NCBI RefSeq assembly: GCF_023205015.1
Contig: NZ_CP096258.1
Location: forward strand, 1,984,001 to 2,048,000
From: Providencia rettgeri
GTDB lineage: Bacteria > Pseudomonadota > Gammaproteobacteria > Enterobacterales > Enterobacteriaceae
DNA: 64,000 nt
Direction of reading: 5' to 3'
The position numbers and the translations under genes are program-made. The stretch's first letter is position 1; the number at the start of each line of letters is the position of its first letter. The notes below the pieces were generated by a model. It was not told the DNA's origin. It did no database searches and saw only the letters and a list, made by a program, of their open reading frames with translations. Below, one piece after another: positions 35,942 to 45,176 of this stretch.

Positions 35942-36963
35942 TATTGGGGGCAGTTTTCTCGAATATAAATATCAAAACGGGTAAAGCCATCGATAGGTAT
36001 TTGTATTTTGTCGCGTTTAAAATGATCACTTAGGATATCCATTACGCGGCGAACTTCCAGTTGAGGGTTTTGATCTAAAATAGCGTCGATGACGCCTTCA
36101 CGTAACATTTGTATGCGTCTATCTGATAACTCATGAGTGATCAATGTCACTGCATTATGTAATCCCATAATTTGTAATGCACTGGCAATTTGTGAATTTC
36201 CAGATGTGACATTATAAATCCCTCGAATAGAGGGTTCTTTTCGTAGCACATCGCGTACCATTTCACCCGCCTTAATACTGTTTTCTTCGCTTTCTAAGCA
36301 GCGAGTTACGGAGCATTGAGGGAAACGTTCACGTAATACGTTGCGAAAACCAATCTCTCGTTCGCCTTGGCCAATAAACTCATTTAGGCCTAACACAATC
36401 ACAACGTCACCCCCTTGTGAACCCATGAAGCGCCCCATTAACTCCCCTGCGGTGCGTCCCATTTGGCGGTTATCAGGACCAATATAGGCTATTCGTCCAC
36501 AATTTGGTATATCTGTTGCTAGCGTTAAAATAGGGATCAAATTGGCAATTTTACGTAAGACATGAACAAGCGCGTCATATTGTGGACTAATAACCACGAG
36601 CGCATCATAAGACTTGGGAATTTGCATCACCTGTTCAACGGTTTTAGCCGTATCGTTGACATCTAAATAATGCAAGAAAAAATGTATTCGCCTTTCAGGT
36701 AGCTGAGTGCTGGCATCGGTAAAAGCATCGCATAAACCTTTATAAAAAGGGTTTTTAGGCGATTGCATTAGCACCGCAACACGTAAAATCGGCATGTAGC
36801 TACGAAACAACGTTCGGTCAATATTGAGTCGATGTGCCCATTCTAATACTTTTGCTTGTTTTTTGGGATTAACGCCACCGCGTTGGTTTAATACACGGTC
36901 AACAGTACTTAAACTTACACCAGCTGCCTCCGCGACCTGTTGTAAAGTTGTTTTCCTACTCAT
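35938..36963 (-). CDS. LacI-family repressor of the sugar/polyol cluster
   Basis: A 341-residue LacI/PurR-type regulator. The N-terminal HTH is TTLQQVAEAAGVSLSTVDRVLN with hinge region, followed by a periplasmic-binding-protein-like sensor resembling those of ribose/inositol-responsive regulators (AYIGPDNRQMGRTAGELMGRFM). It is divergent from the IolE-like gene, and two overlapping palindromes fill the 120-bp gap, so it very probably controls itself and the divergent genes. The effector is unknown. Confidence 0.88.
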   Translation of the reverse strand: MSRKTTLQQVAEAAGVSLSTVDRVLNQRGGVNPKKQAKVLEWAHRLNIDRTLFRSYMPILRVAVLMQSPKNPFYKGLCDAFTDASTQLPERRIHFFLHYLDVNDTAKTVEQVMQIPKSYDALVVISPQYDALVHVLRKIANLIPILTLATDIPNCGRIAYIGPDNRQMGRTAGELMGRFMGSQGGDVVIVLGLNEFIGQGEREIGFRNVLRERFPQCSVTRCLESEENSIKAGEMVRDVLRKEPSIRGIYNVTSGNSQIASALQIMGLHNAVTLITHELSDRRIQMLREGVIDAILDQNPQLEVRRVMDILSDHFKRDKIQIPIDGFTRFDIYIRENCPQY

Positions 36964-36987
36964 CTATCTCTCCTGTTGATGTGAAAA

Positions 36988-37014
36988 CTTCAAAATTTGA
37001 AGGAAAACCTTCAA
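36988..37014. promoter_or_regulatory. Overlapping operator palindromes for the LacI-type regulator
   Basis: CTTCAAA-A-TTTGAAG (36988-37002) and TTGAAGG-AAAA-CCTTCAA (36997-37014) share the central GAAG half-site. Such a pair in a divergent LacI intergenic gap is a strong operator candidate. Confidence 0.65.
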
Positions 37015-37083
37015 TTATCCATTCGATTAACAAAACACCATCAATTAACTTATTAAGCAATCATTGATGGGGAGGAATGGGTG

Positions 37084-38004
37084 ATGAATCACAAACAATT
37101 TTACGCGACAGGTCAAGCTCAGCTACAGATAGGGGTAAGCCCATTATCGTGGGTTAATGAGGTTTTACCTGAGTTTGGCATGGGAGTATCTGCAGAACAA
37201 TGTTTGTCACAAGCGAGGCAGGCAGGTTATCAGGGAGTTGAAATGAGCCGAATTTTTCCGCGTGGACCCGCTCAGTTAACGCAACTATTGCAGAGATATC
37301 AACTCAGTTTAATTTCTGGTTGGTTCGATGGCTTTTTGACTGAAAGGAGCGTTGAAGATGAATTGAATGCCGTGGAGGCACACGCAAAGCTGTTACAGGC
37401 GTGCGGTTGTCAGGTCATGGTTTATGGTGAGTGTGGCTGGATGGCAGATAATGCTCTCGATATTCCATTTTCTAATAGACGTCTGTTACCTGTTGAACAG
37501 CGTAAAAGCTATGCGCAGAAACTCACTTCATTTTCCCAGCAACTGTATCAACGCTATGGCTTATACCTTGCTTATCACCACCATTTAATGATGGTCGCCG
37601 AAAGTTTTGATGAGATCCACAGCATTATTAGCCAATGTGGCGAAGAGGTCGGCTTATTGTTAGATACGGGGCATGCTGCCGCTGCCGGTTTTAATTATCA
37701 ATATCTTATCAATGAGTTTGCTTCTCGGATTTGCCATATCCACTTGAAAGATGTGCGCAAGGAAGTCTTACAGAAAGTACAAACTGACCAACAAGGTTTC
37801 AATGATGGTGTGCGTAGAGGCATGTTTACTATCCCGGGAGATGGTTGTATTGACTACCAGCCTTTAGCGACATTTTTACACGGATCCGGTTACCAAGGCT
37901 GGATTGTAGTTGAAGCAGAACAAAACCCACAAATGGCACCGCCTTATGAAACGGTAGCGCGTGCTTATCAATACGTGACTCAACACATTTTAACTCGAAA
38001 TTAA
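37084..38004 (+). CDS. IolE-like sugar isomerase/dehydratase (xylose-isomerase-like TIM barrel)
   Basis: A 306-residue TIM-barrel enzyme of the xylose-isomerase-like/AP endonuclease 2 superfamily, most like myo-inosose-2 dehydratase IolE: IGVSPLSWVNEVLPEFG at the N-terminus, GYQGVEMSRIFP, LAYHHHLMM, LLLDTGHAAAAG, ICHIHLKDVRKEVL, and VVEAEQNP, all metal-site segments. ATG at 37084 follows GGAGG by seven bases. Nine bases precede the dehydrogenase gene. A dehydration or epimerisation step on an oxidised cyclitol or sugar is inferred; the exact substrate cannot be told. Confidence 0.8.
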   Translation: MNHKQFYATGQAQLQIGVSPLSWVNEVLPEFGMGVSAEQCLSQARQAGYQGVEMSRIFPRGPAQLTQLLQRYQLSLISGWFDGFLTERSVEDELNAVEAHAKLLQACGCQVMVYGECGWMADNALDIPFSNRRLLPVEQRKSYAQKLTSFSQQLYQRYGLYLAYHHHLMMVAESFDEIHSIISQCGEEVGLLLDTGHAAAAGFNYQYLINEFASRICHIHLKDVRKEVLQKVQTDQQGFNDGVRRGMFTIPGDGCIDYQPLATFLHGSGYQGWIVVEAEQNPQMAPPYETVARAYQYVTQHILTRN

Positions 38005-38013
38005 GGAATGATT

Positions 38014-39183
38014 ATGGCGACGAAAACACTCAATGTAGGGTTAATTGGTTCAGGGTTTATGGGGCAAGCACATGCAGATGCATGGCGCCGTGCAGGCTTG
38101 TTATATGCAGACTTACCCTTAAAACCTGTACTACATACTTTGGCTGACGCAACAGCATCGATAGCAGAACAAGCCGCAAAACGTTTTGGATTTGCTCATT
38201 GGACCGCAGATTGGCGTGAAATGGTGCACCATCCAGAGATTGATATTGTTGACATTACAACGCCAAATAACATGCACTTTGATATGGCTCTAGCTGCTAT
38301 TCATGCAGGTAAACATGTGTACTGCGAAAAACCACTCACTGTTAGCCTTGAAGAAGCACATATTTTAGTAGAAGAAGCACGTAAGGCAAATGTGAAGACG
38401 ATCATGGCCTTCAACAATATCAAAACACCAGCCGCGCAATTAGCAAAACAAATGATTGAACGCGGTGAGATTGGTGAGCTGACCCGATTTCGTGGTTGGT
38501 TTGACCAAGGTTTTTTCAATGATCCCAATTTGCCTTGGAGCTGGCGTTGTTCACGAGAGTTGGCAGGTTCTGGTTCATTAGGTGATTTAGGCTCTCACGT
38601 GGTAAGTGTTGCCCAATATTTGATGGGGCCTGTCGCGAGTGTAATAGGGCAGGAGCAAACATTTATTAGCGAGCGGCCAGAAGCCGGGCAAGGCTCAGGT
38701 TATGGTGCCACCGCTAGCAGCCAGTCAGTGAAAAAACAGGTTGAAAATGATGACCAGTTTCAAGCATTAGTCCGTTTTACGAATCAAGCGGCGGGAGTGA
38801 TTGAATCATCTCGTATCTCTGCGGGTAAAGTATTTGGTATTGCTTGGGAGGTATCTGGAACTGAAGGCACCATTATTATGGATGGTGAACGATTTAATGA
38901 GCTAAAAATTGCCCGTTATAGTGACTCTAATCATGATCGTGGTTTCAAAACTATTTATGCAGGTTCACAGGTTGATTCGTTCGCTGGGTTCTTTGGTTTT
39001 GACTTTGCGGGGGGGGGATTAGGCTATTTTGACATTAAAGTTATTGAAATTTATGACTTAATTAAAGGATTGGTGAGTAATCAGCCTTGTTTCCCTGATT
39101 TTACCTTTGGCTATGAAAATCAAAAAATCATTGATGCGATGATCCACTCATCGAACCGTGGGGGTGTGGTTTCGATTAAATAA
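38014..39183 (+). CDS. Gfo/Idh/MocA-family NAD(P)-dependent oxidoreductase
   Basis: A 389-residue sugar or cyclitol dehydrogenase. The Rossmann motif GLIGSGFMGQAHADAWR opens the protein, followed by DIVDITTPNNMHFDMALAAIHAG and the EKP catalytic lysine motif (HVYCEKPLTVS). The C-terminal beta-sheet domain is complete (GSLGDLGSHVVSVAQYL). Start at 38014: AAGGA lies six bases before this ATG, whereas the ATG at 38008 abuts it. It probably oxidises an inositol-like substrate that the IolE-like protein then dehydrates or isomerises. Confidence 0.87.
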   Translation: MATKTLNVGLIGSGFMGQAHADAWRRAGLLYADLPLKPVLHTLADATASIAEQAAKRFGFAHWTADWREMVHHPEIDIVDITTPNNMHFDMALAAIHAGKHVYCEKPLTVSLEEAHILVEEARKANVKTIMAFNNIKTPAAQLAKQMIERGEIGELTRFRGWFDQGFFNDPNLPWSWRCSRELAGSGSLGDLGSHVVSVAQYLMGPVASVIGQEQTFISERPEAGQGSGYGATASSQSVKKQVENDDQFQALVRFTNQAAGVIESSRISAGKVFGIAWEVSGTEGTIIMDGERFNELKIARYSDSNHDRGFKTIYAGSQVDSFAGFFGFDFAGGGLGYFDIKVIEIYDLIKGLVSNQPCFPDFTFGYENQKIIDAMIHSSNRGGVVSIK

Positions 39184-39213
39184 TCATCATGTTGATAGGA
39201 TAAGGAGAATGAT

Positions 39214-39538
39214 ATGTCTGTATTATCATATAGACATAATGAAAGCGTGGCGTTGATAACCGGTGGGGCATAAGGTGTAGGGTTTTCCATTGCTAAACAG
39301 TTAGTTCATGAGGGCTGTCGGCGTATCATTCTCGCTGGTCGCGACGCGCAAAAGGGTGAGAAGGCGGTGGAAGAGTTACATGCTTTGGACTGTGAAACTT
39401 TGTTTATCTCAATTGACTTACAGTGTGCTGATGAATGTCTGGCATTAGTCGATATATATGTTAAGTGATGACGCGGGTGTGCTTACGGGAAGTTTAGTGG
39501 ATTACGATCAAAATATCGCGGGAGCTTATTCTGAATAA
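39214..39538 (+). pseudogene. Short-chain dehydrogenase remnant (nonsense codon plus internal deletion)
   Basis: After AAGGAG an ATG at 39214 opens a classic SDR N-terminus, VALITGGA-stop-GVGFSIAKQLV, where TAA at 39271-39273 replaces a residue inside the TGGAxGxG nucleotide-binding motif (probably CAA to TAA). The frame continues as RIILAGRD ... FISIDLQ to about 39463. It then jumps, in another phase, to a typical SDR C-terminus, SDDAGVLTGSLVDYDQ, ending at 39538. Only about 108 codons of the roughly 250 remain, so most of the catalytic core is deleted. It was the last gene of the cluster. Confidence 0.88.
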
Positions 39539-39550
39539 GTTTATTACCAG

Positions 39551-39594
39551 ATAAAAAAATAAAGAGGGCAGATTAGTACGCTGTTCCTCTTTAT
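39551..39594 (-). terminator. Terminator of the sap operon
   Basis: ATAAAGAGG/CCTCTTTAT (39559-39567, 39586-39594) with an inner CAG/CTG pairing; on the minus strand it is followed by TTTTTTTATC. Confidence 0.8.
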
Positions 39595-39627
39595 CTTCTG
39601 AATAATATAACTAATGCCAGTAACGAA

Positions 39628-40431
39628 TTACAAGTCTTGTCGCCAAGCATCAATCGACAAGGGTTCACCGAAGTGACTTTCAATTAACCGGCGGGTAACG
39701 TCGTGAAGAGGAGCGGCTAAAACCTCTGCGGTATTACCACGCTCAACGACTTCGCCTTTATCCATGACAAGCATTTTATCGCTGACGTGCTTCATCATCC
39801 CTAAGTGCTGGGTAACATAGATAAATGCAATATCTTGTTTTGCTTGTAAATCTAACATTAAATTGATGATTTGCGAGCGCATAGACATGTCTAACGAAGC
39901 CAATGCTTCATCCGCAATAATAATCTCGGGTTGTAGGATAAGTGCTCTTGCCAGTGCAATACGTTGTTTTTGCCCTGATGCTAACATATGCGGATAGTAT
40001 TCAGCATGGTCGGCAAGTAACCCGACTTGGCGAAGCGTTTGGATAATGCGCCTTTCTCGTTCTATACCCGTTAAGTCAGTGTTTAGTTTTAAAGGGAGTT
40101 CAAGTGTTTGACCAATACGTTGCCTTGGGTTTAGGGACGTACTCGGATCTTGGAAAATCATACGAATGCGCTGGCAACGGTAGCTATAATCGCCAAAGTT
40201 AAGCCGTTGTCCGCGAATAAAAATATCACCGCTGGTGGGTTCTACAACCCCTGATAACATCCGCGCAAGCGTTGATTTCCCTGAGCCATTGGCACCAATA
40301 ATGGCTAATGTTTGGCCTGCCTGTAAGTTAAAGCTAACGGGTTTGACGGCTTGCAATTCGTGCCGATGAAATAACCCTTCACGAAAGCGGAAAGTTTTTG
40401 TGAGATTACGGACTTCAAGTAAGGTTTCCAT
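39628..40431 (-). CDS. sapF: SapF, ABC transporter ATPase
   Basis: A 267-residue ATPase of the Sap peptide transporter. Walker A is GANGSGKS near residue 43, the signature is MLASGQKQRIALARAL, and Walker B reads IIIADEALASLD. It is almost collinear with E. coli SapF. It starts directly at the sapD stop codon. SapABCDF imports peptides/putrescine and is linked to resistance to antimicrobial peptides, and SapD to TrkH K+ uptake. Last gene of the operon, followed by a strong terminator. Confidence 0.95.
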   Translation of the reverse strand: METLLEVRNLTKTFRFREGLFHRHELQAVKPVSFNLQAGQTLAIIGANGSGKSTLARMLSGVVEPTSGDIFIRGQRLNFGDYSYRCQRIRMIFQDPSTSLNPRQRIGQTLELPLKLNTDLTGIERERRIIQTLRQVGLLADHAEYYPHMLASGQKQRIALARALILQPEIIIADEALASLDMSMRSQIINLMLDLQAKQDIAFIYVTQHLGMMKHVSDKMLVMDKGEVVERGNTAEVLAAPLHDVTRRLIESHFGEPLSIDAWRQDL

Positions 40432-41427
40432 TTAGGGTTGCTCCTCGGTGTTTAGCGGATAGTGGCAAGCAACGAGGTGGCCTTTAATATTGCGCAATTG
40501 TGGCGCGTTGATGCAAGTGCGTTGTGCGTAAGGGCAACGAGGGCCAAGGCGGCAACCAATGGGTAAATGTTCAAGAGAAGGAATTGCACCAGGTAACGTA
40601 TTTAGCCGCCCTTTATGGGGAAGAGGGCTTTCAAAATCAGGGATTGAGCGGATTAACGCTTGGGTATAAGGGTGGCGTGGCCGTTGCAGAATATCTTCAG
40701 GTGTTGCACTCTCAACCGTTTGGCCACAATAGAGTACGTTGATGCGATCAACAAGTTTTGACATCATTTCCATATCATGGCTAATGAGCAAAATTCCCAT
40801 GTTATTGTTTTGGTTTAGTTTATCCAATAAACGGAAAATTTGAGCCTGAGTGGTAGACTCCATCGCATTGGTCGGTTCGTCAGCGATCAATAAACGCGGT
40901 TGGTTAGCGATCGCAATCGCTATCATGACTTTCTGGCATTCGCCATCGGTGAGCTCATAAGGATAACTGCGCATAATATCTTTATGATCTTTAATACCCA
41001 CTCGGTGTAATAGCTCTATAGCACGGCGTTTACGCCAATTAAAACGCTGCCACCAGCGGCCTTTATAAGTCCAACCTGGGATTGATTGGATAAGCTGTTT
41101 ACCGATATCAGCGGCAGGGTCGAGGCAAGATTGGGGTTCTTGAAATATCATCGAGATATTATGACCAATTAACCGGCGACGTTTACGTGGACTGAGTTTC
41201 AGTAAGTCAATATCTTGAAATCGAAAGCGGTCGGCTTTTACACGAATGTTATCTTTAGTTACGCCACAAATCGCTTTTGCAATCAGGCTTTTCCCAGAGC
41301 CTGATTCGCCAACTAAACCTCGGATTTCCCCTTCAGATAATGTCATGGATACGCGATCAACAGCTTTGACTGGGCCATTTGCCGTCATAAATTCGATAGT
41401 TAAATTGCGGATGTCTAGTAGCGGCAT
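40432..41427 (-). CDS. sapD: SapD, ABC transporter ATPase
   Basis: A 331-residue OppD-type ATPase: Walker A GESGSGKS, an unusual signature ELTDGECQKVMIAIAIA, Walker B LLIADEPTNAMES, and a C-terminal cysteine-containing oligopeptide-transporter tail (GCRLGPRCPYAQRTC). The TDGE signature also occurs in E. coli SapD. The start overlaps the end of sapC by one base. Cytoplasmic partner of SapBC; in E. coli it also supports Trk K+ uptake. Confidence 0.95.
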   Translation of the reverse strand: MPLLDIRNLTIEFMTANGPVKAVDRVSMTLSEGEIRGLVGESGSGKSLIAKAICGVTKDNIRVKADRFRFQDIDLLKLSPRKRRRLIGHNISMIFQEPQSCLDPAADIGKQLIQSIPGWTYKGRWWQRFNWRKRRAIELLHRVGIKDHKDIMRSYPYELTDGECQKVMIAIAIANQPRLLIADEPTNAMESTTQAQIFRLLDKLNQNNNMGILLISHDMEMMSKLVDRINVLYCGQTVESATPEDILQRPRHPYTQALIRSIPDFESPLPHKGRLNTLPGAIPSLEHLPIGCRLGPRCPYAQRTCINAPQLRNIKGHLVACHYPLNTEEQP

Positions 41428-42317
41428 TATTCAACTCCCGCGTTGATGGCACGATGTAGCCCATCACCTAAAAGGTTAACGAAAAGCACGCTTATCATGA
41501 TAGCAACACCGGGTAAGATAACCGTCCAAGGAGCGACGTAGATAAGCTCTAAAGTGTCGCCTAACATGGCCCCCCATTCAGAAGATGGAAGTTGTGCGCC
41601 TAAATCAAGAAAACCTAAAGCAGCAATATCTAAAATAGCGATTGAAAGCGCGCGAGTTAGTTCAGTTACCAGAATAGGAGTGATGTTTGGCAGTACGGTA
41701 TACCATAAAATAAAAATGTTTGAAGCGCCATCAAGGCGTGCGGCAACAATGTACTCTTTATCTAACTCATCATGGACAGCGACGTAAATGGTTCTTACCA
41801 TCCGTGGAATTAATGCAAGGCAAATGGCGAGCATCGCATTTTGTAGGCTAGCGCCCATAAATGCGACGACAATAATCGCCAGTAATAAGGATGGAATTGA
41901 AAGTAGTGTATCGAGTATATGGTTAAAAATTGCAGATTTTAATCCACGAGTCATCCCTGCTAAGCAGCCGAGAACTAACCCTATCAATGTCGCTACCAAT
42001 GTGACTAGAATAGCCGCACCAAATGTTGATTTAGTGCCAATTAATAGCCGACTCAGAATATCGCGCCCAAGGTCATCTGTCCCAAAAAAGAAAGCAACGT
42101 CGCCATAGTGTGACCAAGATGGGGGGGTTAATTGGTAACCTAAAAATTGTTGATCTAGTGCATAAGGTGCTAGGTAATCGCCAACAAAGCATAAAATTAA
42201 TAAAACTAACACACCAACAAATCCCACCATAGAAACCACATCTGATGAGAAGATATTCCATACCACACGTGTTGGGGATGGCATTTTTTGTTCACGATAA
42301 AAATTATCTGAGGACAT
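41427..42317 (-). CDS. sapC: SapC, ABC transporter permease
   Basis: A 296-residue DppC/OppC-type inner-membrane permease. It has an N-terminal transmembrane helix, the FGTDDLGRDILSRLL segment, and the EAA loop EYIVAARLDGASNIFILWYTVLPN contacting the ATPases (core: AARLDGASNIFILWYTVLPN). Ends DGLHRAINAGVE as in E. coli. It overlaps sapB by 14 bases at its start, indicating coupled translation. Confidence 0.94.
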   Translation of the reverse strand: MSSDNFYREQKMPSPTRVVWNIFSSDVVSMVGFVGVLVLLILCFVGDYLAPYALDQQFLGYQLTPPSWSHYGDVAFFFGTDDLGRDILSRLLIGTKSTFGAAILVTLVATLIGLVLGCLAGMTRGLKSAIFNHILDTLLSIPSLLLAIIVVAFMGASLQNAMLAICLALIPRMVRTIYVAVHDELDKEYIVAARLDGASNIFILWYTVLPNITPILVTELTRALSIAILDIAALGFLDLGAQLPSSEWGAMLGDTLELIYVAPWTVILPGVAIMISVLFVNLLGDGLHRAINAGVE

Positions 42318-43269
42318 ACCAATCCTTATGTTTTAATGGGTCCATCATGGCGCCTAAAATATCAGACAACACATTTACAGTAATCACTAATGCGCCAATT
42401 AGCATCACGCCAGCAGAAATTGCGGAGTAGTCTTCTTGGCGGATTGCTGTAACCAACCAACGGCCCAGCCCTGGCCAGTTAAAAACGAGTTCGGTTACCA
42501 TCGTCAGTGTCAACATGGTGGAAAACTGTAACCCAAGTTTAGGAATGATTGGGGGGATGGCATTATGAAAAATATGGCGACGAATGATTTTAATTCGTGA
42601 GAGCCCTCGAATAGCGGCCGCTTTAATATAATTTTCACTGGCGATTTCTTCGGTGCTATTGCGTACTAACCGAATAACCTCTGTTGTTGGCGCCAGTGCT
42701 AATGTAAGAACAGGTAGCACCATGTGTTCAAGTACATTGATAATCATATCGTTACGATAGAGCGAATCAGAAAGCCATGCATCAACCAAGGCAAAGCCAG
42801 TGACTGTTTTCAAATTGTATAATAAGTCAATTCGGCCAGATACAGGTAGCCACCCTAGATGTAATGAGAAAAAGAGGGTTAAGACTAGGGCGAGTACAAA
42901 TACAGGGACAGAAAATCCTAATAAAGCAAAAACACTGATAGCAATATCCGCGGGTTTGTTACGCCAAAAAGCAGCAATGATGCCGAGGGGAATGCCTGTC
43001 GTTAAAGCAAAAATAAACGCTAAAATACACAATTCCATTGTTGCAGGGAATGTATCTCTTAACTGTTCACTGATGGGTTCCCCGTTGATACTTGAAACAC
43101 CGAAATCAAAATGGAGTAAGCCTTCAAAATAAAAAATATAGGCATCGATAAGTGAAGCGCCACTCAATGGGGCATTGGGCGTAAAATAGCTTAAGCTAAA
43201 GCTGACTAGCGACAAGAAGAACACCGTGACTAATAAAAGTAAAAAACGACGCAGTGAATAGATAATCAT
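42304..43269 (-). CDS. sapB: SapB, ABC transporter permease
   Basis: A 321-residue DppB/OppB-type permease with about six membrane helices, EAA loop NYIKAAAIRGLSRIKIIRRHI (core: KAAAIRGLSRIKIIRRHI) and C-terminus DPLKHKDWYVLR. It overlaps sapA by four bases (ATGA type). It forms the membrane channel with SapC. Confidence 0.94.
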   Translation of the reverse strand: MIIYSLRRFLLLLVTVFFLSLVSFSLSYFTPNAPLSGASLIDAYIFYFEGLLHFDFGVSSINGEPISEQLRDTFPATMELCILAFIFALTTGIPLGIIAAFWRNKPADIAISVFALLGFSVPVFVLALVLTLFFSLHLGWLPVSGRIDLLYNLKTVTGFALVDAWLSDSLYRNDMIINVLEHMVLPVLTLALAPTTEVIRLVRNSTEEIASENYIKAAAIRGLSRIKIIRRHIFHNAIPPIIPKLGLQFSTMLTLTMVTELVFNWPGLGRWLVTAIRQEDYSAISAGVMLIGALVITVNVLSDILGAMMDPLKHKDWYVLR

Positions 43270-44951
43270 GGTTGCTGCCTCTGTTTTTTCGGAGAAACTT
43301 TTTCAGTCTGTTCCATTTCCCGATACACACCCGCAAATGAGGTATTACCAAATGCGCTGATCATTAGCCCTTTTATATCATAGCGGTAGGCTTGTAAACG
43401 TAAAGAATAGGCAAGCGGTAAGACGGGTAAATCTTCCCCTAAAATTTGCTGTGCTTGGTGGTAGTAGTCTATACGTGCGGCTAATTGTTGCGTTAAGAGT
43501 GCCTTATGTAAGATTTCATCAAAAGCGGGATTACACCAATGGCTTAAATTGGTTTGTGAACCAATTGCCGCACAACTTAGTAGCGGGCGGAAAAAACTGT
43601 CTGGGTCATTGCTGTCAGTCGTCCAGCCTGCTAATGTCATATCATGGTTTCGATCCATTAACTGGTTTTCTTGGAAACGACCTTCGACAGAACGGATATT
43701 CATGACAATACCCACTTGCGCTAAGTCAGCCTGAATAAGCTCAGCCATTTTTAATGGGCTAGGGTTATATGATTGTGAGGCAATTGGTACCCATAAATCT
43801 AATTTTAGATTTTCTAGTCCCATCTCTTTGAGCATTTGTTTGGAAAGTTCGGGGTTATAATCGGTGATCTTTGCTTGGTTGTCATAAGCCCATGATGCTC
43901 TGGGTAAAATAGATGCGGCTGTTTCTGCTGTGCCATAGTAAATTGATTGCATAAGACGCTCATTATTAATTGCGTAAGCAATGGCTTGGCGTACTTTTAG
44001 TTTATCTAACGGGGGCTTACTCGTATTAAATGCGAGATAAGCAATATTCATTCCCGAGCGCATAGCGATCCGCAAGCGCGGGTCATCACGTAATACTTTA
44101 AGCTGACTTGCGGCTGGGTAAGCTAAAACATCACACTCCCCTGTGAGTAATTTCGAAATACGGCCAGTTCCTCCCGCTCCCATATCAACAACCACTTCCT
44201 CCATACGAGGTAACCCTTTCCAGTAATTGTCGTTTCTGAGAAGTCTAACAAATTGCCCGGCTTGGTAGTCATCTAGGTGAAATGGCCCCGTACCAACTGG
44301 CCGCCAATCGATCAGCTCTTGGCGATTTATACTTGAGAGGTAATCGGCATATTCGGATGAAAGTACAGGTGCATAGTGAGTCGCCAAGTGCCATAAAAAA
44401 GACGCATCAGGTGAATTCAAACGGAACTCCACTGTATGGTTATTTATTTTACGTATGCTTTGGACACTGTTGGCAAATTGTAAGCTATCGAAATAAGGAT
44501 AACGGCCCCCATTAATATAGTGATAAGGGTGGTTTACCTCAAACATGCGGGAAAAGCTAAACACAACATCATCGGCATTCATATTACGCGTCGGTGTAAA
44601 CCAAGCGGTATTTTGGAATTTAACATCTTTGCGCAGGTATAAACGATAAGTCGCGCCATTATCGAGAACTTCCCATTTCGCAGCCAGTTCTGGAACCAAA
44701 CGATAGGTAAACGGGTCAACATCTAACAGGCGATCATAAATTTGGGCCCCCAGAGGGTCGACAATCAGCCCGCTACTGACTAGCTGCGGATTGAAAGTGG
44801 TCACGATCCCATTTACACAGTAAATAAACCCTTTTTGGCGTATGTCTGCAGGGACTTCGTTAGCCACAATATCGGTAAAGCGCTCTTGGTTATCAAGCGC
44901 TTGTGCGGATACCGAAATGATAAATAAAAACCAAAGAGTTAATAGGCGCAT
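43266..44951 (-). CDS. sapA: SapA, periplasmic peptide-binding protein
   Basis: A 561-residue solute-binding protein of the family 5 (DppA/OppA) type with an N-terminal signal peptide (MRLLTLWFLFIISVSAQA, cleavage after AQA). It contains the family's GTGPFHLDDY segment, VRQAIAYAINNE, and YNPELSKQMLKE. It is a little longer than E. coli SapA, with a charged tail (EQTEKVSPKKQRQQP). First gene of sapABCDF; binds peptides (and heme in Haemophilus). The genes sapA to sapF overlap or abut. Confidence 0.93.
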   Translation of the reverse strand: MRLLTLWFLFIISVSAQALDNQERFTDIVANEVPADIRQKGFIYCVNGIVTTFNPQLVSSGLIVDPLGAQIYDRLLDVDPFTYRLVPELAAKWEVLDNGATYRLYLRKDVKFQNTAWFTPTRNMNADDVVFSFSRMFEVNHPYHYINGGRYPYFDSLQFANSVQSIRKINNHTVEFRLNSPDASFLWHLATHYAPVLSSEYADYLSSINRQELIDWRPVGTGPFHLDDYQAGQFVRLLRNDNYWKGLPRMEEVVVDMGAGGTGRISKLLTGECDVLAYPAASQLKVLRDDPRLRIAMRSGMNIAYLAFNTSKPPLDKLKVRQAIAYAINNERLMQSIYYGTAETAASILPRASWAYDNQAKITDYNPELSKQMLKEMGLENLKLDLWVPIASQSYNPSPLKMAELIQADLAQVGIVMNIRSVEGRFQENQLMDRNHDMTLAGWTTDSNDPDSFFRPLLSCAAIGSQTNLSHWCNPAFDEILHKALLTQQLAARIDYYHQAQQILGEDLPVLPLAYSLRLQAYRYDIKGLMISAFGNTSFAGVYREMEQTEKVSPKKQRQQP

Positions 44952-45155
44952 ACCACTGACATCGTTAACGAGAATTCACCTATTGTAGCGTAAAAATGGG
45001 GATACAGGGTATAAGCAAAATTCAGTCTAAAAAAGATTAAAAATCAAGCTAAAAAGGAAGGTGTTAATATAATAATTAACCTAAATTATTATATTAATCA
45101 TTGAAGTATGTCTTAATGAGAAAAAATCTCATTAAAAAGCTTTACAAATGGCACT

Positions 45156-45174
45156 GATAACGATTATCATTCGT
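45156..45174 (+). promoter_or_regulatory. Fur box at the ryhB promoter
   Basis: GATAACGATTATCATTCGT matches 14 of 19 positions of the classical Fur box and overlaps a -10 TATCAT (45165-45170) with -35 TTTACA at 45141-45146 (18-bp spacer). Iron-loaded Fur would block the small RNA. Confidence 0.75.
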
Positions 45175-45176
45175 TT

